This document shows, piece after piece, positions 53,253 through 62,023 of a DNA stretch of 64,000 bases; positions within the stretch are counted from its first letter, which is position 1; each line of letters opens with the position of its first letter. The stretch is taken from the NCBI RefSeq assembly GCF_013602415.1, contig NZ_WPAG02000002.1, positions 4,095,480-4,159,479 of the forward strand, given 5' to 3'. A program made the translations under genes and the position numbers. A model generated the notes under the pieces. The model saw only the letters and a list, made by a program, of their open reading frames with translations. It ran no database searches and was not told the DNA's origin. Source of the DNA: Rhodococcus sp. B50. Its GTDB lineage: Bacteria > Actinomycetota > Actinomycetes > Mycobacteriales > Mycobacteriaceae.

Positions 53253-54401
53253 TCAGATCCCGAGATCTTTCGCGACGATCGTCTTCATGATCTCGGTGGT
53301 TCCGCCGTAGATCGTCTGGATGCGGGCGTCGACGAAAGCGCGTGCGACGCCGTATTCGCGCATGTAGCCGTAGCCGCCGTGCAGTTGCAGGCAGCGATCG
53401 GCGACACGCACCTGCAGTTCGGTGGTCCACCACTTCAGTCGCGCGGCACGGGCGGCGGTGAGCTGCCCGGCCACGTGTTCGGCGATGCAGTCGTCGAGAT
53501 AGGTACGGGCGAGGTCGAGCTCGGTGGCCAGTTCGGCGAGCACGAACTGGGTGTTCTGGAAGCTCGACACCGGCTTCCCGAAGGCCTTCCGCTCGCGGAC
53601 GTAGTCGAGGGTCTGCGCGAGGACGCCCTCGGCGGCTGCGACCGCGCCGATGGACAGCGACAACCGTTCCTGCGGGAGGTTGTGCACGAGCTGGTAGAAG
53701 CCGCGACCTTCGTCGCCGAGCCGGTTCGCGACCGGCACCCGCATGTCGGTGAACATCAGCTCGCTGGTGTCCTGGGCATGCAGACCGATCTTCTCGAGAT
53801 TACGTCCGCGGGAGAAGCCGGGGGTGTCGGCCTCGACGACCAGCAGCGTCAGACCCTTGTGCGGGTCGTCGGAGGTGCGGGTCGCGACGACGAACAGGTC
53901 GCCGTTCTGACCGTTGGAGATGAACGTCTTGGCTCCGTTGACGACGTAGTGGTCGCCGTCGCGCACCGCGGAGGTGCGGATGCCGGTGAGGTCGCTGCCG
54001 GTGCCCGGCTCGGTCATGGCGATGCCCAGCACGGTTTCGCCGCTGACGACGCCGGGCAGCCACCGTGCCTTCTGTTCGTCCGTGGTCATGTCGGTCAAGT
54101 ACGGCAGCACCACGTCGTTCTGCAGGGAGAACGCGATGCCGGCGGCGGCGTTGCCTGCGCGGTTGACCTCGTTGATGAGGATGGCGTTGTAGCGGAAGTC
54201 GTCGACGCCGGGACCGCCGTACTTCTCGTCGACGGAGAAGGCGAGCAGTCCGAGTTTTCCGGCTTCGGTGAACATCGACCGGTCGAGGCAGCTCGCGTGC
54301 TCCCAGTCTTCGTGCACGGGAGTGATCTTGTTGCGGACGAAGTCGCGAGCGACCTCCCGGAACTGCCGGTGCTCGGTCTCGTATTCGAGGCGTGCGTTCA
54401 T
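53253..54401 (-). CDS. Acyl-CoA dehydrogenase, likely cyclohexanecarboxyl-CoA dehydrogenase
   Basis: A 382-residue FAD-dependent acyl-CoA dehydrogenase. AMTEPGTGSDLTGIRT, KTFISNGQNGD and the C-terminal QIYGGT-type segment (IQTIYGGTTEIMKTIVAK), where the catalytic Glu of many family members sits nearby, are visible. By context with BadH and BadI it would form cyclohex-1-ene-carboxyl-CoA from the saturated ring thioester, as AliB/BadJ do. The ATG at 54401 overlaps the stop of the ligase gene (ATGA). The substrate is inferred. Confidence 0.85.
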   Translation of the reverse strand: MNARLEYETEHRQFREVARDFVRNKITPVHEDWEHASCLDRSMFTEAGKLGLLAFSVDEKYGGPGVDDFRYNAILINEVNRAGNAAAGIAFSLQNDVVLPYLTDMTTDEQKARWLPGVVSGETVLGIAMTEPGTGSDLTGIRTSAVRDGDHYVVNGAKTFISNGQNGDLFVVATRTSDDPHKGLTLLVVEADTPGFSRGRNLEKIGLHAQDTSELMFTDMRVPVANRLGDEGRGFYQLVHNLPQERLSLSIGAVAAAEGVLAQTLDYVRERKAFGKPVSSFQNTQFVLAELATELDLARTYLDDCIAEHVAGQLTAARAARLKWWTTELQVRVADRCLQLHGGYGYMREYGVARAFVDARIQTIYGGTTEIMKTIVAKDLGI

Positions 54402-56068
54402 CGGGTGATCCTCGAGTCGGTGGGGGTGGTGAACAATCCTGCGGCGACCTCGTCGGCTGCCGTTCGGGTTGCCTTGTAGTGCAGTTTCTTTCCCGTGGCC
54501 GAAACCGGCAGCGACTCGACGAACCGATACGCCCGCGGTCGCTTGAAGGTGGACAGCATCGGGTGTTCGCGACAGTGCGCGTCGAGGACGTCGGCCGTGA
54601 CATCGGAACTGCCGGCGACGATGTATGCGACGACGATGCGTCCCCACTGGTCGTCGGGCACGCCGACGACGAGGCAGTCGGACACACCCGGATGCGAGTT
54701 GAGCGCTTCCTCGACCTGCACCGGATGGACGTTCTCACCACCGCAGACGAGCATGTCGTCCTTGCGTCCGACGATCGTGACGAACTCTTCGGCGTCCCAT
54801 GTGGCGAGGTCGCCGATGTGCAGCCATCCGTTGTTGAACTTGGCCTTCTCCTGGTCGGGCGAGTCGAAGTAGGCGTTCGAACCCTTGGGGGAGCGGACGA
54901 TCACCTCTCCGACCTCTTCGCCGTCCTTGGCGACGACGTCGTCGTGGTGGGCGAGCCGGTCCTCGTAGATGTGGACCACGCGCACGTCGTCGTCGGTGCA
55001 GGCCCGACCTGCGGTGCCGGCATGCTCGGGCAGATCGGCGGGGCGCAGGAAGGTGTTCCAGAACCCTTCGGTGCTGCCGTAGCCGTTGAAGATCCGCGGG
55101 TTGAGAACCTGCTGGTAGCGCAGTGCCGCTTCACGTTCGAGCGGCGCACCCATCGTGACGATGCCGCGCAGCGACGACAGGTCGCGCGGACGGGCCTCCT
55201 GCGCGGCCGCGAGCATCGCAAGATTGGTGGGTGCTCCGATGAGGAAGGTGAGGCCGTGCTCGGCGACGAGGTCGAGGACGCGGTCGGCATCGAAGGTGCG
55301 CAGCGGCACCACTTCTCCGCCGATGTAGAAGACCGGGTTGGGTCCTCCGGAGTACAGGCCGCCGCGGTGGAACCACGGCGTCATGTTGAGCGTCTTGTCC
55401 TCGGGACTGAGCGGGAAATGCATGATGACGTCGTGCGCGCTGAAGATCTCGATCATGCTGTTGAGCGGCACGCCTTTCGGCATACCGGTGGTGCCGGAGG
55501 TGTACAGGCGAGTGGTTTCGTCCCACACCGTCCGGTGCAACGGGGGCAGAGCAACCCGATCGGCCGCGAGGTGGCGGTAGCGGATGAGGGTGGCGCCGGA
55601 TGTGGTGACGGGTTCGCCGTCACCCACCGCGACGATCACCTCAGGAGTGTGAGCGGCACGTTCCAGTGCTTCCTGCACCATCGGGGTGAGTTCGGTGTCG
55701 TAGACGAACACCTTCGGGGCGCTCTTGTCGAGGACGAACGCGGTCTCGCCGGCTGCGAGCCGGAAGTTGATCGGCGAACCCACGGCACCGACGGCCTGCG
55801 TGGCGAGATACAGCTCGGCGAACTCGATGCCGTTGAACAGCTGGTAGGCGACGACGTCTCCAGCTTGTACCCCGACGTCGGCGAGGCCGGTGGCGATCCG
55901 GTCGACACGCTCGCCGAGTTCGGCGTATGTCAATTGGATTCCGGTCTCGGGATCGGTGATGGCAACGCGGTTCCCGTACCGTCCCAGGTTGCGCCGGAAG
56001 CCGTTGAGATACGTGAAGTCGTTCTCGAAGTACTCCCGGTAGGCCCGGGCGTTGTACGACGCGCTCAT
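54398..56068 (-). CDS. AMP-dependent acyl-CoA ligase, likely cyclohexanecarboxylate-CoA ligase (AliA-like)
   Basis: A 556-residue adenylate-forming ligase. YTSGTTGMPKGVPLNSM is the phosphate loop, NGYGSTEGFWN the adenine motif, LHIGDLATWD and VGRKDDMLVCGGENVHP the hinge, and SATGKKLHYK carries the catalytic Lys. Size is close to AliA of Rhodopseudomonas. It lies between BadH and the dehydrogenase, so it probably makes cyclohexanecarboxyl-CoA to start the pathway. The frame extends upstream with a TTG at 56302, but that would overlap BadH. Confidence 0.85.
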   Translation of the reverse strand: MSASYNARAYREYFENDFTYLNGFRRNLGRYGNRVAITDPETGIQLTYAELGERVDRIATGLADVGVQAGDVVAYQLFNGIEFAELYLATQAVGAVGSPINFRLAAGETAFVLDKSAPKVFVYDTELTPMVQEALERAAHTPEVIVAVGDGEPVTTSGATLIRYRHLAADRVALPPLHRTVWDETTRLYTSGTTGMPKGVPLNSMIEIFSAHDVIMHFPLSPEDKTLNMTPWFHRGGLYSGGPNPVFYIGGEVVPLRTFDADRVLDLVAEHGLTFLIGAPTNLAMLAAAQEARPRDLSSLRGIVTMGAPLEREAALRYQQVLNPRIFNGYGSTEGFWNTFLRPADLPEHAGTAGRACTDDDVRVVHIYEDRLAHHDDVVAKDGEEVGEVIVRSPKGSNAYFDSPDQEKAKFNNGWLHIGDLATWDAEEFVTIVGRKDDMLVCGGENVHPVQVEEALNSHPGVSDCLVVGVPDDQWGRIVVAYIVAGSSDVTADVLDAHCREHPMLSTFKRPRAYRFVESLPVSATGKKLHYKATRTAADEVAAGLFTTPTDSRITR

Positions 56069-56094
56069 GATTCGATCTCCCCTGACGATGTCGG

Positions 56095-56826
56095 TCAGCC
56101 GGCCATGGTGAGGCCGCCGCTGACGCTGATCACCTGGCCCGTGATGAACGATGCGGATTCGGATGCGAAGAACAGGACGGGTGCGGCGACCTCGTCGGGA
56201 CGCGCGAGTCGCCGAAACGGGATGGCCTTGATGAGCGCGGCTTTGAGCTTCTCGTCCTGTGCCTGGAACAGCGGCGTGTCGGTGGGGCCGGGGCACACAC
56301 AATTCACATTGATGCTGTGCCGGGCCATCTCGCGAGCGAGCGATTTGGTGAGGGCGATGACGCCACCCTTTGCGCCCGCATAGATGGATTCGCCGGAACT
56401 GCCGACCCGACCGGCATCGCTGGCGAGGTTGATCACGCGACCGCCGTTGCCTGCCTCGATGATGCCGGGCAGAAAGGCGCTGCAGATGTGAACCGGGCCG
56501 AGATAGTTGATCGCGACGACCTTCTGGGCGAACTCCGGTGTGGCGTTGAGGAACTGATCGGTGCGGTCCCAGCCGGCGGCGTTGACGATCACGGTGGGCA
56601 CGCCCACCTCGGCATGGGTGCGGTCGCGGAGTTCGTCGACCTGGGCGCGGTCGGCGATGTCGACCGGCAACGCGGTGATCAGCTCGGGGCTCTCCTTGGC
56701 GGTGGCTTCGGCGGCTGCGAGGTCGAGATCGGCGGCGACGACACGATCACCCTGCGCGGCGAAAGCGAGAGCGATGGCCTTGCCGATTCCGGAACCGGCG
56801 CCGGTGACCAGTGCGATGTTGCTCAT
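56095..56826 (-). CDS. badH: 2-hydroxycyclohexanecarboxyl-CoA dehydrogenase-like SDR
   Basis: A 243-residue SDR matching BadH, which oxidises 2-hydroxycyclohexanecarboxyl-CoA to the 2-keto compound with NAD. TGAGSGIG is at residues 8-15, the NNAG site is NAAGWDRTDQF, and the catalytic residues are Ser136 and Tyr149-x3-Lys153 (YAGAK). The WDRTDQFLN segment and the adjacent BadI gene are the main reasons for the name. It lies 32 bp downstream of badI. Confidence 0.82.
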   Translation of the reverse strand: MSNIALVTGAGSGIGKAIALAFAAQGDRVVAADLDLAAAEATAKESPELITALPVDIADRAQVDELRDRTHAEVGVPTVIVNAAGWDRTDQFLNATPEFAQKVVAINYLGPVHICSAFLPGIIEAGNGGRVINLASDAGRVGSSGESIYAGAKGGVIALTKSLAREMARHSINVNCVCPGPTDTPLFQAQDEKLKAALIKAIPFRRLARPDEVAAPVLFFASESASFITGQVISVSGGLTMAG

Positions 56827-56858
56827 GGGAGGTCCTTACGGGGTCTGGGGAACTGGGG

Positions 56859-57653
56859 TCAGGCCTTGACGTACTTCGCGAAGTCGGCGGGTCGCTTCTC
56901 CGCGAACGCCTTGGCTCCTTCGAGTCCCTCCTCAGACTTGCCGAACAGGTCGAGGGCCGACATCGCGAGATTGCTCAGGCCGGCCTGGTGGTCGGTGTCG
57001 GCATTGAACGACTGCTTGAGGAACTTGATCGCGGTGGGGCTCTTCTCGGCGATCTCGGCAACGACTGCCTTCGCCTCGTCGAGCAATTTGTCCTGCGGGA
57101 CAACCCAGTTCACCAATCCCCAGCGTTCGGCGGTGGCAGCGTCGTACTGGCGGCACAGGTACCAGATTTCTCGCGCACGCTTCTCCCCGACGACGCGGGC
57201 GAGGAAGGCGGAGCCGAATCCGGCGTCGAACGAGCCGACCTTGGGTCCGGCCTGGCCGAACCGGGCGTTCTCCGACGCGATCGAGAGGTCGCACAGCACG
57301 TGGAGAACGTGTCCGCCGCCGACGGCGACACCGTTGACGGCTGCGATGACCGGCTTGGGGATGTCGCGGATGAGCTTGTGGAGGTAGCCGATCTCGAACA
57401 TGCCACTCTCGGTGGGGCCGTAGTCGCCGGTCTCGGCGCGCTGTTTGACGTCGCCGCCGGTGCAGAAGGCCTTCTCGCCGGCGCCGGTGAGAATGATCGC
57501 CGCGACCCGGCTGTCGGCCCAGGCCGATCGGAACGCCTTGATCAGTTCCTCGACGGTCTTGCCGCGGAAGGCGTTGTAGCGCTCGGGCCGGTTGATCGTG
57601 ATGATCCCGGCTGCGCCGTCGATCTCGTACGTGATGTCTTCGAAGTCGGTCAT
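56859..57653 (-). CDS. badI: 2-ketocyclohexanecarboxyl-CoA hydrolase-like crotonase
   Basis: A 264-residue crotonase-fold enzyme of the BadI/MenB branch. NRPERYNAFRGKTVEELIKA, the oxyanion block GEKAFCTGGDVKQR, AAVNGVAVGGGHVLHVLCDL and FGQAGPKVGSFDAGFGSAFL match BadI, which hydrolyses the 2-keto ring thioester to pimeloyl-CoA. The ATG at 57653 is used; an extension to 57725 runs through the promoter. It is the first gene of the operon. The hydratase BadK, needed between the dehydrogenase and BadH, is not in the operon. Confidence 0.85.
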   Translation of the reverse strand: MTDFEDITYEIDGAAGIITINRPERYNAFRGKTVEELIKAFRSAWADSRVAAIILTGAGEKAFCTGGDVKQRAETGDYGPTESGMFEIGYLHKLIRDIPKPVIAAVNGVAVGGGHVLHVLCDLSIASENARFGQAGPKVGSFDAGFGSAFLARVVGEKRAREIWYLCRQYDAATAERWGLVNWVVPQDKLLDEAKAVVAEIAEKSPTAIKFLKQSFNADTDHQAGLSNLAMSALDLFGKSEEGLEGAKAFAEKRPADFAKYVKA

Positions 57654-57709
57654 GGGGATCCCCTTTATCGCTGCAGGTAGAACCTTGATCGAACGGTCAT
57701 TCCCGGTGA

Positions 57710-57746
57710 GTGAATGACTATTCATTTATCTTGAAGATACATTCAC
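57710..57746. promoter_or_regulatory. Nested palindromic operator of the bad-type operon
   Basis: Outer arms GTGAATG (57710-57716) and CATTCAC (57740-57746) enclose two inner palindromes: AATGA-CTAT-TCATT (57713-57726) and the perfect TATCTT-G-AAGATA (57727-57739). The last coincides with the -10 box. A TetR site is the simplest reading. Confidence 0.65.
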
Positions 57747-57762
57747 CTATTGCATGTGTCAA
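57734..57762 (-). promoter_or_regulatory. Promoter of the bad-type operon
   Basis: On the minus strand a consensus TTGACA (57757-57762) is followed after 17 bp by TATCTT (57734-57739). The start site would fall inside the nested palindrome, about 75 bases before badI. Confidence 0.7.
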
Positions 57763-57952
57763 CCGTCACACCGCCACTTTCACGATTCGAGTGGTTCTGG
57801 CCCCGGATTCCGGGGTCGAATCCACCTGAATCGAGATCCGTGCGTCGTAACGACGCGGGGTGACGCTCCGACACCAATCGAGGAAGGCGCTCCGCGCGTG
57901 TGCGGTCCAGAAGATGGCGGCGCACAGGGTCTGGTCGGGTCGAAGGAGAAGC

Positions 57953-58738
57953 ATGAAGTTCGTTGTCCCCTACCTGCGCGTCGTAGCGGGGATGTTCGCC
58001 GCCATCACGCTGTGGCTGGCGATCGTAGAAGTACTCAACGGCAACGTGGCCGACGCGCTCCTGTTCCTGGCATTCGCGGCCGGCCTCGGATACCCCGCGA
58101 TCGGCAAGCCCCTGCGCGACCGCCGCAAGCGGATCAAGGCCGAACAGGACGCAATCGCCGCACGCGCCGAAGCGGGCCACCGCGCATTCCTGGCGGGGGA
58201 CGTGCGTGCCGCGATGGCGCCGCCGCCCGAGCCGCCGAAGCCTCCGAGGGTCCGCCGCGGGGTGCTCATCGCCGCTGCCGTTGCCGGGCTGTTCGTCTTC
58301 ATGGGCATCGTCAACGACATCTCGGACGGGCTGGACTCGCCCACGAAGGACGACGCGAGCACCACCCCGCAACCCACTCCTCGTGCCGCTGCACCGACGA
58401 CCACCACGCCATCCACGACGTCGGCTGCCACTACGGCGCGGACCGTCGCTCCGGAGACCGCTCCCGCAACGAGGATTTCCACCACGCAGGTCGCTGCTGT
58501 GGCGCCCGTTGCCGTGATGCCGAACGTCGTATGCATGAATCTCCAAGCAGCACAGGACATCATCCAGGCTGCGGGAGTGTTCTATTCCACGAGCGTCGAC
58601 GCGACCGGCCAGGGGCGCGCGCAGGTATGGGACAGGAACTGGGTCGTCGTCGACCAGACTCCTTCGGTGGGAGCATCGATCGGTGAAGGCGACCCAGTGC
58701 TGTCCGTGTTGAAAGAAGACGAATTCAGCGGGTGCTAG
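57953..58738 (+). CDS. Membrane protein with C-terminal PASTA domain
   Basis: A 261-residue protein. Two hydrophobic helices occupy about residues 10-28 and 33-51, a charged helix follows (RDRRKRIKAEQDAIAARAEA), and a third membrane segment is at 103-121. A Thr/Ala/Pro-rich linker (about 135-185) leads to a single PASTA domain (189-257, MPNVVCMNLQAAQDIIQAAG to GDPVLSVLK), which in cell-wall proteins binds peptidoglycan fragments. The ATG at 57953 follows AAGGAGAAGC. It is divergent from badI and shares the stop tetranucleotide CTAG with the convergent FAD oxidoreductase gene. Confidence 0.8.
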   Translation: MKFVVPYLRVVAGMFAAITLWLAIVEVLNGNVADALLFLAFAAGLGYPAIGKPLRDRRKRIKAEQDAIAARAEAGHRAFLAGDVRAAMAPPPEPPKPPRVRRGVLIAAAVAGLFVFMGIVNDISDGLDSPTKDDASTTPQPTPRAAAPTTTTPSTTSAATTARTVAPETAPATRISTTQVAAVAPVAVMPNVVCMNLQAAQDIIQAAGVFYSTSVDATGQGRAQVWDRNWVVVDQTPSVGASIGEGDPVLSVLKEDEFSGC

Positions 58739-59922
58739 GTCATCGGCTGCTCCGTGCGGGAGAGCTGTTCGGTGGTGGCGGTGTTCGACGGATGACGGCC
58801 ACCCCTCGGGAATCCCACCGCTCCCGGACGTAGGGCTTCGACCCGCAGGCCCGCCATCGCGGCCTTCAACCCGAGATCCTTGATCGTCGAGGCGATCCGG
58901 CCGGAATAGGCCCGTTCCTTCGGGGTGTCGTCCCGCTCGTGAAACTGGACGACGCCGACGCGTCGGCCCAGGCTCACACCGACGCCGTTGAACCCGAAAT
59001 CGAGGTTCGCGGGTTCGTCACCGGCGATACGACTGAGCACGGTATCGGCCGCAGCCAGGCCCGTCGGCAGTGCGGACTGACACGCCATCCGCAGCGGCTC
59101 TCCCGATGGTGCCGCGCAGTCGCCGGCGGCGATCACGCGGTCGTCGTCGATGCTGGTCAGCGTTTCATCGGTGAGGATGCGGCCGAGTTCATCCGTCCTG
59201 AAGCCGCTCGACCGGGCCAATTCGGGTACGCCGAATCCGGCGGTCCACACGGTGATCGCGCTCTCGAGCACAGTGCCGTCGTCGAGTGCGAAACCGTCCG
59301 GTCCGACCCGGGTGACGCGCACATGTTCGATCACATCGACCTGCAGGTCCGCGAGTCGCTCGTAAATTGCGGCACGGGCCTTCTCGGACAGCATCGGACC
59401 GATGACACCGCTGCACACGAGACGCACGCGACGTCCCTGTTCGGCCAGCTCGCCCGCTGTTTCGAGTCCGGTGAGCCCGGCGCCGACGACCGTGACGACG
59501 GAATCGTCGTCGAGTCCGGCCAGTGCGAATTTCAGGCGCTCGGCGTGCTCGAATTCGGCTACTGGGAACGCGAATTCCTCGACACCGGGAACGGTGGACC
59601 GTCTCGTGGCGGTACTTCCGACGGCGTAGACGAGATAGTCGTAGTCGAGCGTTTCGCCGGATGCGAGCTGGACGGTGTGCGTGCCTGGTTCGATGCGGGT
59701 TGCGGTATCGACCAGAAGGTCGACTCCTTTCGCCAGAAGTTTGCGGTAGTCGCCGGCCGCATGGTGGTTGCCGACGGCGAACTGGTGCAGCCGGGTTCGC
59801 TGGACGAAGTGCGGCCGGGGGTTGACGATGGTGACCGCAGCCTTCCTGCTCATACGGTTGGCGGCGACCGTTCCGGCGTATCCACCGCCGATGACGACGA
59901 CGCGGGGGCGTGTGTTGGACAT
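58735..59922 (-). CDS. FAD-dependent oxidoreductase, NDH-2-like
   Basis: A 395-residue two-dinucleotide-domain flavoprotein. GGGYAGTVAANRM binds FAD, GAGLTGLETAGELAEQGRRV the nicotinamide cofactor, and the FAD-contacting VIAAGDCAA closes the domain. It resembles type II NADH dehydrogenases and AIF-like proteins but is shorter and lacks a membrane tail. The ATG at 59922 follows GGAGAAGCC; 59967 is possible. It is directly downstream of the ECF41-type sigma gene, and the gap carries a TGTCACA element, which fits control by that sigma factor. Confidence 0.85.
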   Translation of the reverse strand: MSNTRPRVVVIGGGYAGTVAANRMSRKAAVTIVNPRPHFVQRTRLHQFAVGNHHAAGDYRKLLAKGVDLLVDTATRIEPGTHTVQLASGETLDYDYLVYAVGSTATRRSTVPGVEEFAFPVAEFEHAERLKFALAGLDDDSVVTVVGAGLTGLETAGELAEQGRRVRLVCSGVIGPMLSEKARAAIYERLADLQVDVIEHVRVTRVGPDGFALDDGTVLESAITVWTAGFGVPELARSSGFRTDELGRILTDETLTSIDDDRVIAAGDCAAPSGEPLRMACQSALPTGLAAADTVLSRIAGDEPANLDFGFNGVGVSLGRRVGVVQFHERDDTPKERAYSGRIASTIKDLGLKAAMAGLRVEALRPGAVGFPRGGRHPSNTATTEQLSRTEQPMT

Positions 59923-59970
59923 GGCTTCTCCGATCCGTTCGTTGGCTCTGTCGAGAGCCCTCGTCATTCA

Positions 59971-59998
59971 GGACCGGACAGCTACGTCGTTTGTGACA
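59971..59998 (-). promoter_or_regulatory. Putative ECF41-type promoter
   Basis: On the minus strand TGTCACA (59992-59998), the known ECF41 -35 element, is followed by 15 bp and CGGTCC (59971-59976), close to the CGTC-type -10 element. It precedes the FAD oxidoreductase start by about 50 bases. Confidence 0.55.
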
Positions 59999-60023
59999 TG
60001 CCGCGGCGAACAACCGGTGACTT

Positions 60024-60941
60024 TCAGGGTCGTTGCAGGTCGCGGAGTTGTCGGGCAAGGGTGCGTACTTCTGCGACTCGTCCCAGGTGGGCGAGTTTGT
60101 CCGGGTTGACCATGACTCGTACGGTGCCGATCTTTCCGTCGACCACGTCGAACGTCATGACCTGCACGAGCGCGCCGCTCGCGTCCCGTGCGATCACACC
60201 GGGTTGCCGATTGACGTCGTGCGGTTCGAGCACCATACCGAGCCGCGCCATAGGCGATATGTACGAGGCGAGCAACCGCATGACCTTCTCGTTGCCGACC
60301 ACAATCTTTCGTATCGCGGGCGCCTTGCCGCCCCCGTCGGCGACGAGTTGGACGTCGGCGGCCAGCAGGTCGCGCAGACCGTCGACGTCACCGTCTTGGA
60401 AGGCCGTGAGGAAACGAGCGGTGAGCTGTTCGTGTGCCTGCGGATCGGTGTCGAACCGCGCCGAACCCTGATCGACGTGCCGTCGTGCCCGCACGGCGAG
60501 TTGTCGGCACGCTGCTTCGGAGCGGTCGACGATCTCGGCGATCTCCGAGAAACCGAATCCGAACGCCTCGCGTAACACGAATACGGCCCGTTCGAGGGGG
60601 CTGAGTCGTTCGAGCAGCACGAGCGCTGCTGTCGAGATCGACTCCCGCAGTTCGGCCGAGCGTGCCGGATCGTCGTACGGCTCCTCGAGTATCGGTTCCG
60701 GCAGCCACTCGCCCACATATCGTTCGCGCCGCGCCCGCGCCGATTCGAGCATGTTGATCGATACCCGGATGACGATGGTGGACAGGAACGCTCTGGCCGA
60801 ATCTGGTTCGACGCCGGAGGTTTCGTATCGCACCCAGGTCTCCTGGACCGCGTCCTCGGCTTCGGTCACGCTCCCGAGGATGCGGTAGGCGATGGCGGAC
60901 AACAGCGGACGCAGGTTCTCGAACTCTTCGACGCCGGTCAC
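60024..60941 (-). CDS. sigJ: ECF41-type RNA polymerase sigma factor (SigJ-like) with SnoaL-like extension
   Basis: A 305-residue ECF sigma factor. Region 2 includes AYRILGSVTEAEDAVQETWV, region 4 AFGFGFSEIAEIVDRSEAAC, and a SnoaL-like C-terminal domain of about 120 residues (EQLTARFLTAFQDGDVDGLR onward) acts as an internal regulator in ECF41 proteins in place of a separate anti-sigma factor. ECF41 genes often accompany an oxidoreductase they control; here that is the FAD enzyme just downstream. No anti-sigma gene is present. The effector of the extension is unknown. Confidence 0.86.
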   Translation of the reverse strand: MTGVEEFENLRPLLSAIAYRILGSVTEAEDAVQETWVRYETSGVEPDSARAFLSTIVIRVSINMLESARARRERYVGEWLPEPILEEPYDDPARSAELRESISTAALVLLERLSPLERAVFVLREAFGFGFSEIAEIVDRSEAACRQLAVRARRHVDQGSARFDTDPQAHEQLTARFLTAFQDGDVDGLRDLLAADVQLVADGGGKAPAIRKIVVGNEKVMRLLASYISPMARLGMVLEPHDVNRQPGVIARDASGALVQVMTFDVVDGKIGTVRVMVNPDKLAHLGRVAEVRTLARQLRDLQRP

Positions 60942-62023
60942 GTCGGCCCCTCCCGTAGACCCGTGCTTCGATCACAGCACTCGACCCGGGGTTCGCGCAA
61001 CGAGGATGAAGTCGATCGGGAACGAAGCGGGCGCCCTGCGGGCGGCTGATCTCGACCGATCGGAGACCCTTCGGGTCCCTGAGCTGTCGTCCCCTTCCCC
61101 AAGGCTGCCCGGTCGCCATGCCCCGATAGACCGTCTCGGCCAGCACGGATAGCCCCACGTCGCGGAGGACGTGCGGCTCGTACTGGACCCGGTCGTTCGT
61201 GTCGACCCGCACGATCGGGTGCTCCACCACCAGCTGTGGAGACGAGGGATACTGGTGCCCAGTCGGTTTCGAGACAGGGAACGGCCCCGGCTCGCAGCGT
61301 CGGCGCGCTGACGTCGGACTGTGGGAGACGAGCGACGAGCTGCACCGACGCGCCTCGGCTACCGGAATGGCCCTCGTGCGCGACGATGCAGGTGAAACGC
61401 CTCGAGCCCTCCGATCACGGTCGGATCGGAGGGCCGGAAAGTCAGAACGTCAGGTGTGGACCCGGGGGAGCGGGTGTGCGGCGGCCGGCGCGGAAGAATG
61501 CGCTCGCGGCTCGTTGCTGGAATACGCCTCTCGAGGGCGTGTGGATAGACTCCACCTTACGGTGCATGACAGTCCCTATCTGTCTTGTGCCCAGACCCCG
61601 GTCCGGTGTTGGCGCACCTGCCGGGGTCGACCTGTTCTCAGGTTGGTGCAGGGATGGTCGCACGAGTGTGCGAAGTCGTCAACTCGAACACATGTTTTGC
61701 TCGTGCATACTCCTGGGATGCCGATCGAATCGCCGAGATCGCGGCCGACGATGGGGTGATGGTGTCGGAAGCCGGCACGGAATCGGGTCGGCGATCTCGA
61801 CCGCACCCGAACGCGGGATGCGTCCGAATAGCGAGCCTTGCAACGATTGTCGTCGTTGTTCATGGATAGACCGGTGGTGCGGATGTAAAGCCGATTGTCA
61901 GACGTCATCGATCCGGCGGCGGGATGCGGTGAGACTTCCTTGCGTCGGGCCAGGTCTCCCACAAGCGTGCGTCGAGATGGCACAGTGCGGCACGGCCGAC
62001 ATCCGAGAAGAAGGGGGACTCGC
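60942..62023. other. 1.1 kb stretch without a recognised gene
   Basis: No open frame here has convincing family motifs. A minus-strand reading from GTG 61230 (VEHPIVRVDTNDRVQYEPHV, then LRDVGLSVLAETVYRGMATG) has coding-like codon use for roughly 60 codons and then loses it, so it may be a decayed gene remnant. Several longer frames in the stretch are rich in Arg, Ser and Cys and look spurious. No hairpin or repeat stood out. Confidence 0.4.

Noticed and set aside
54392..56383. 663-codon plus-strand open frame
   Set aside because: It lies antisense to the CoA ligase gene, which has every adenylation motif.
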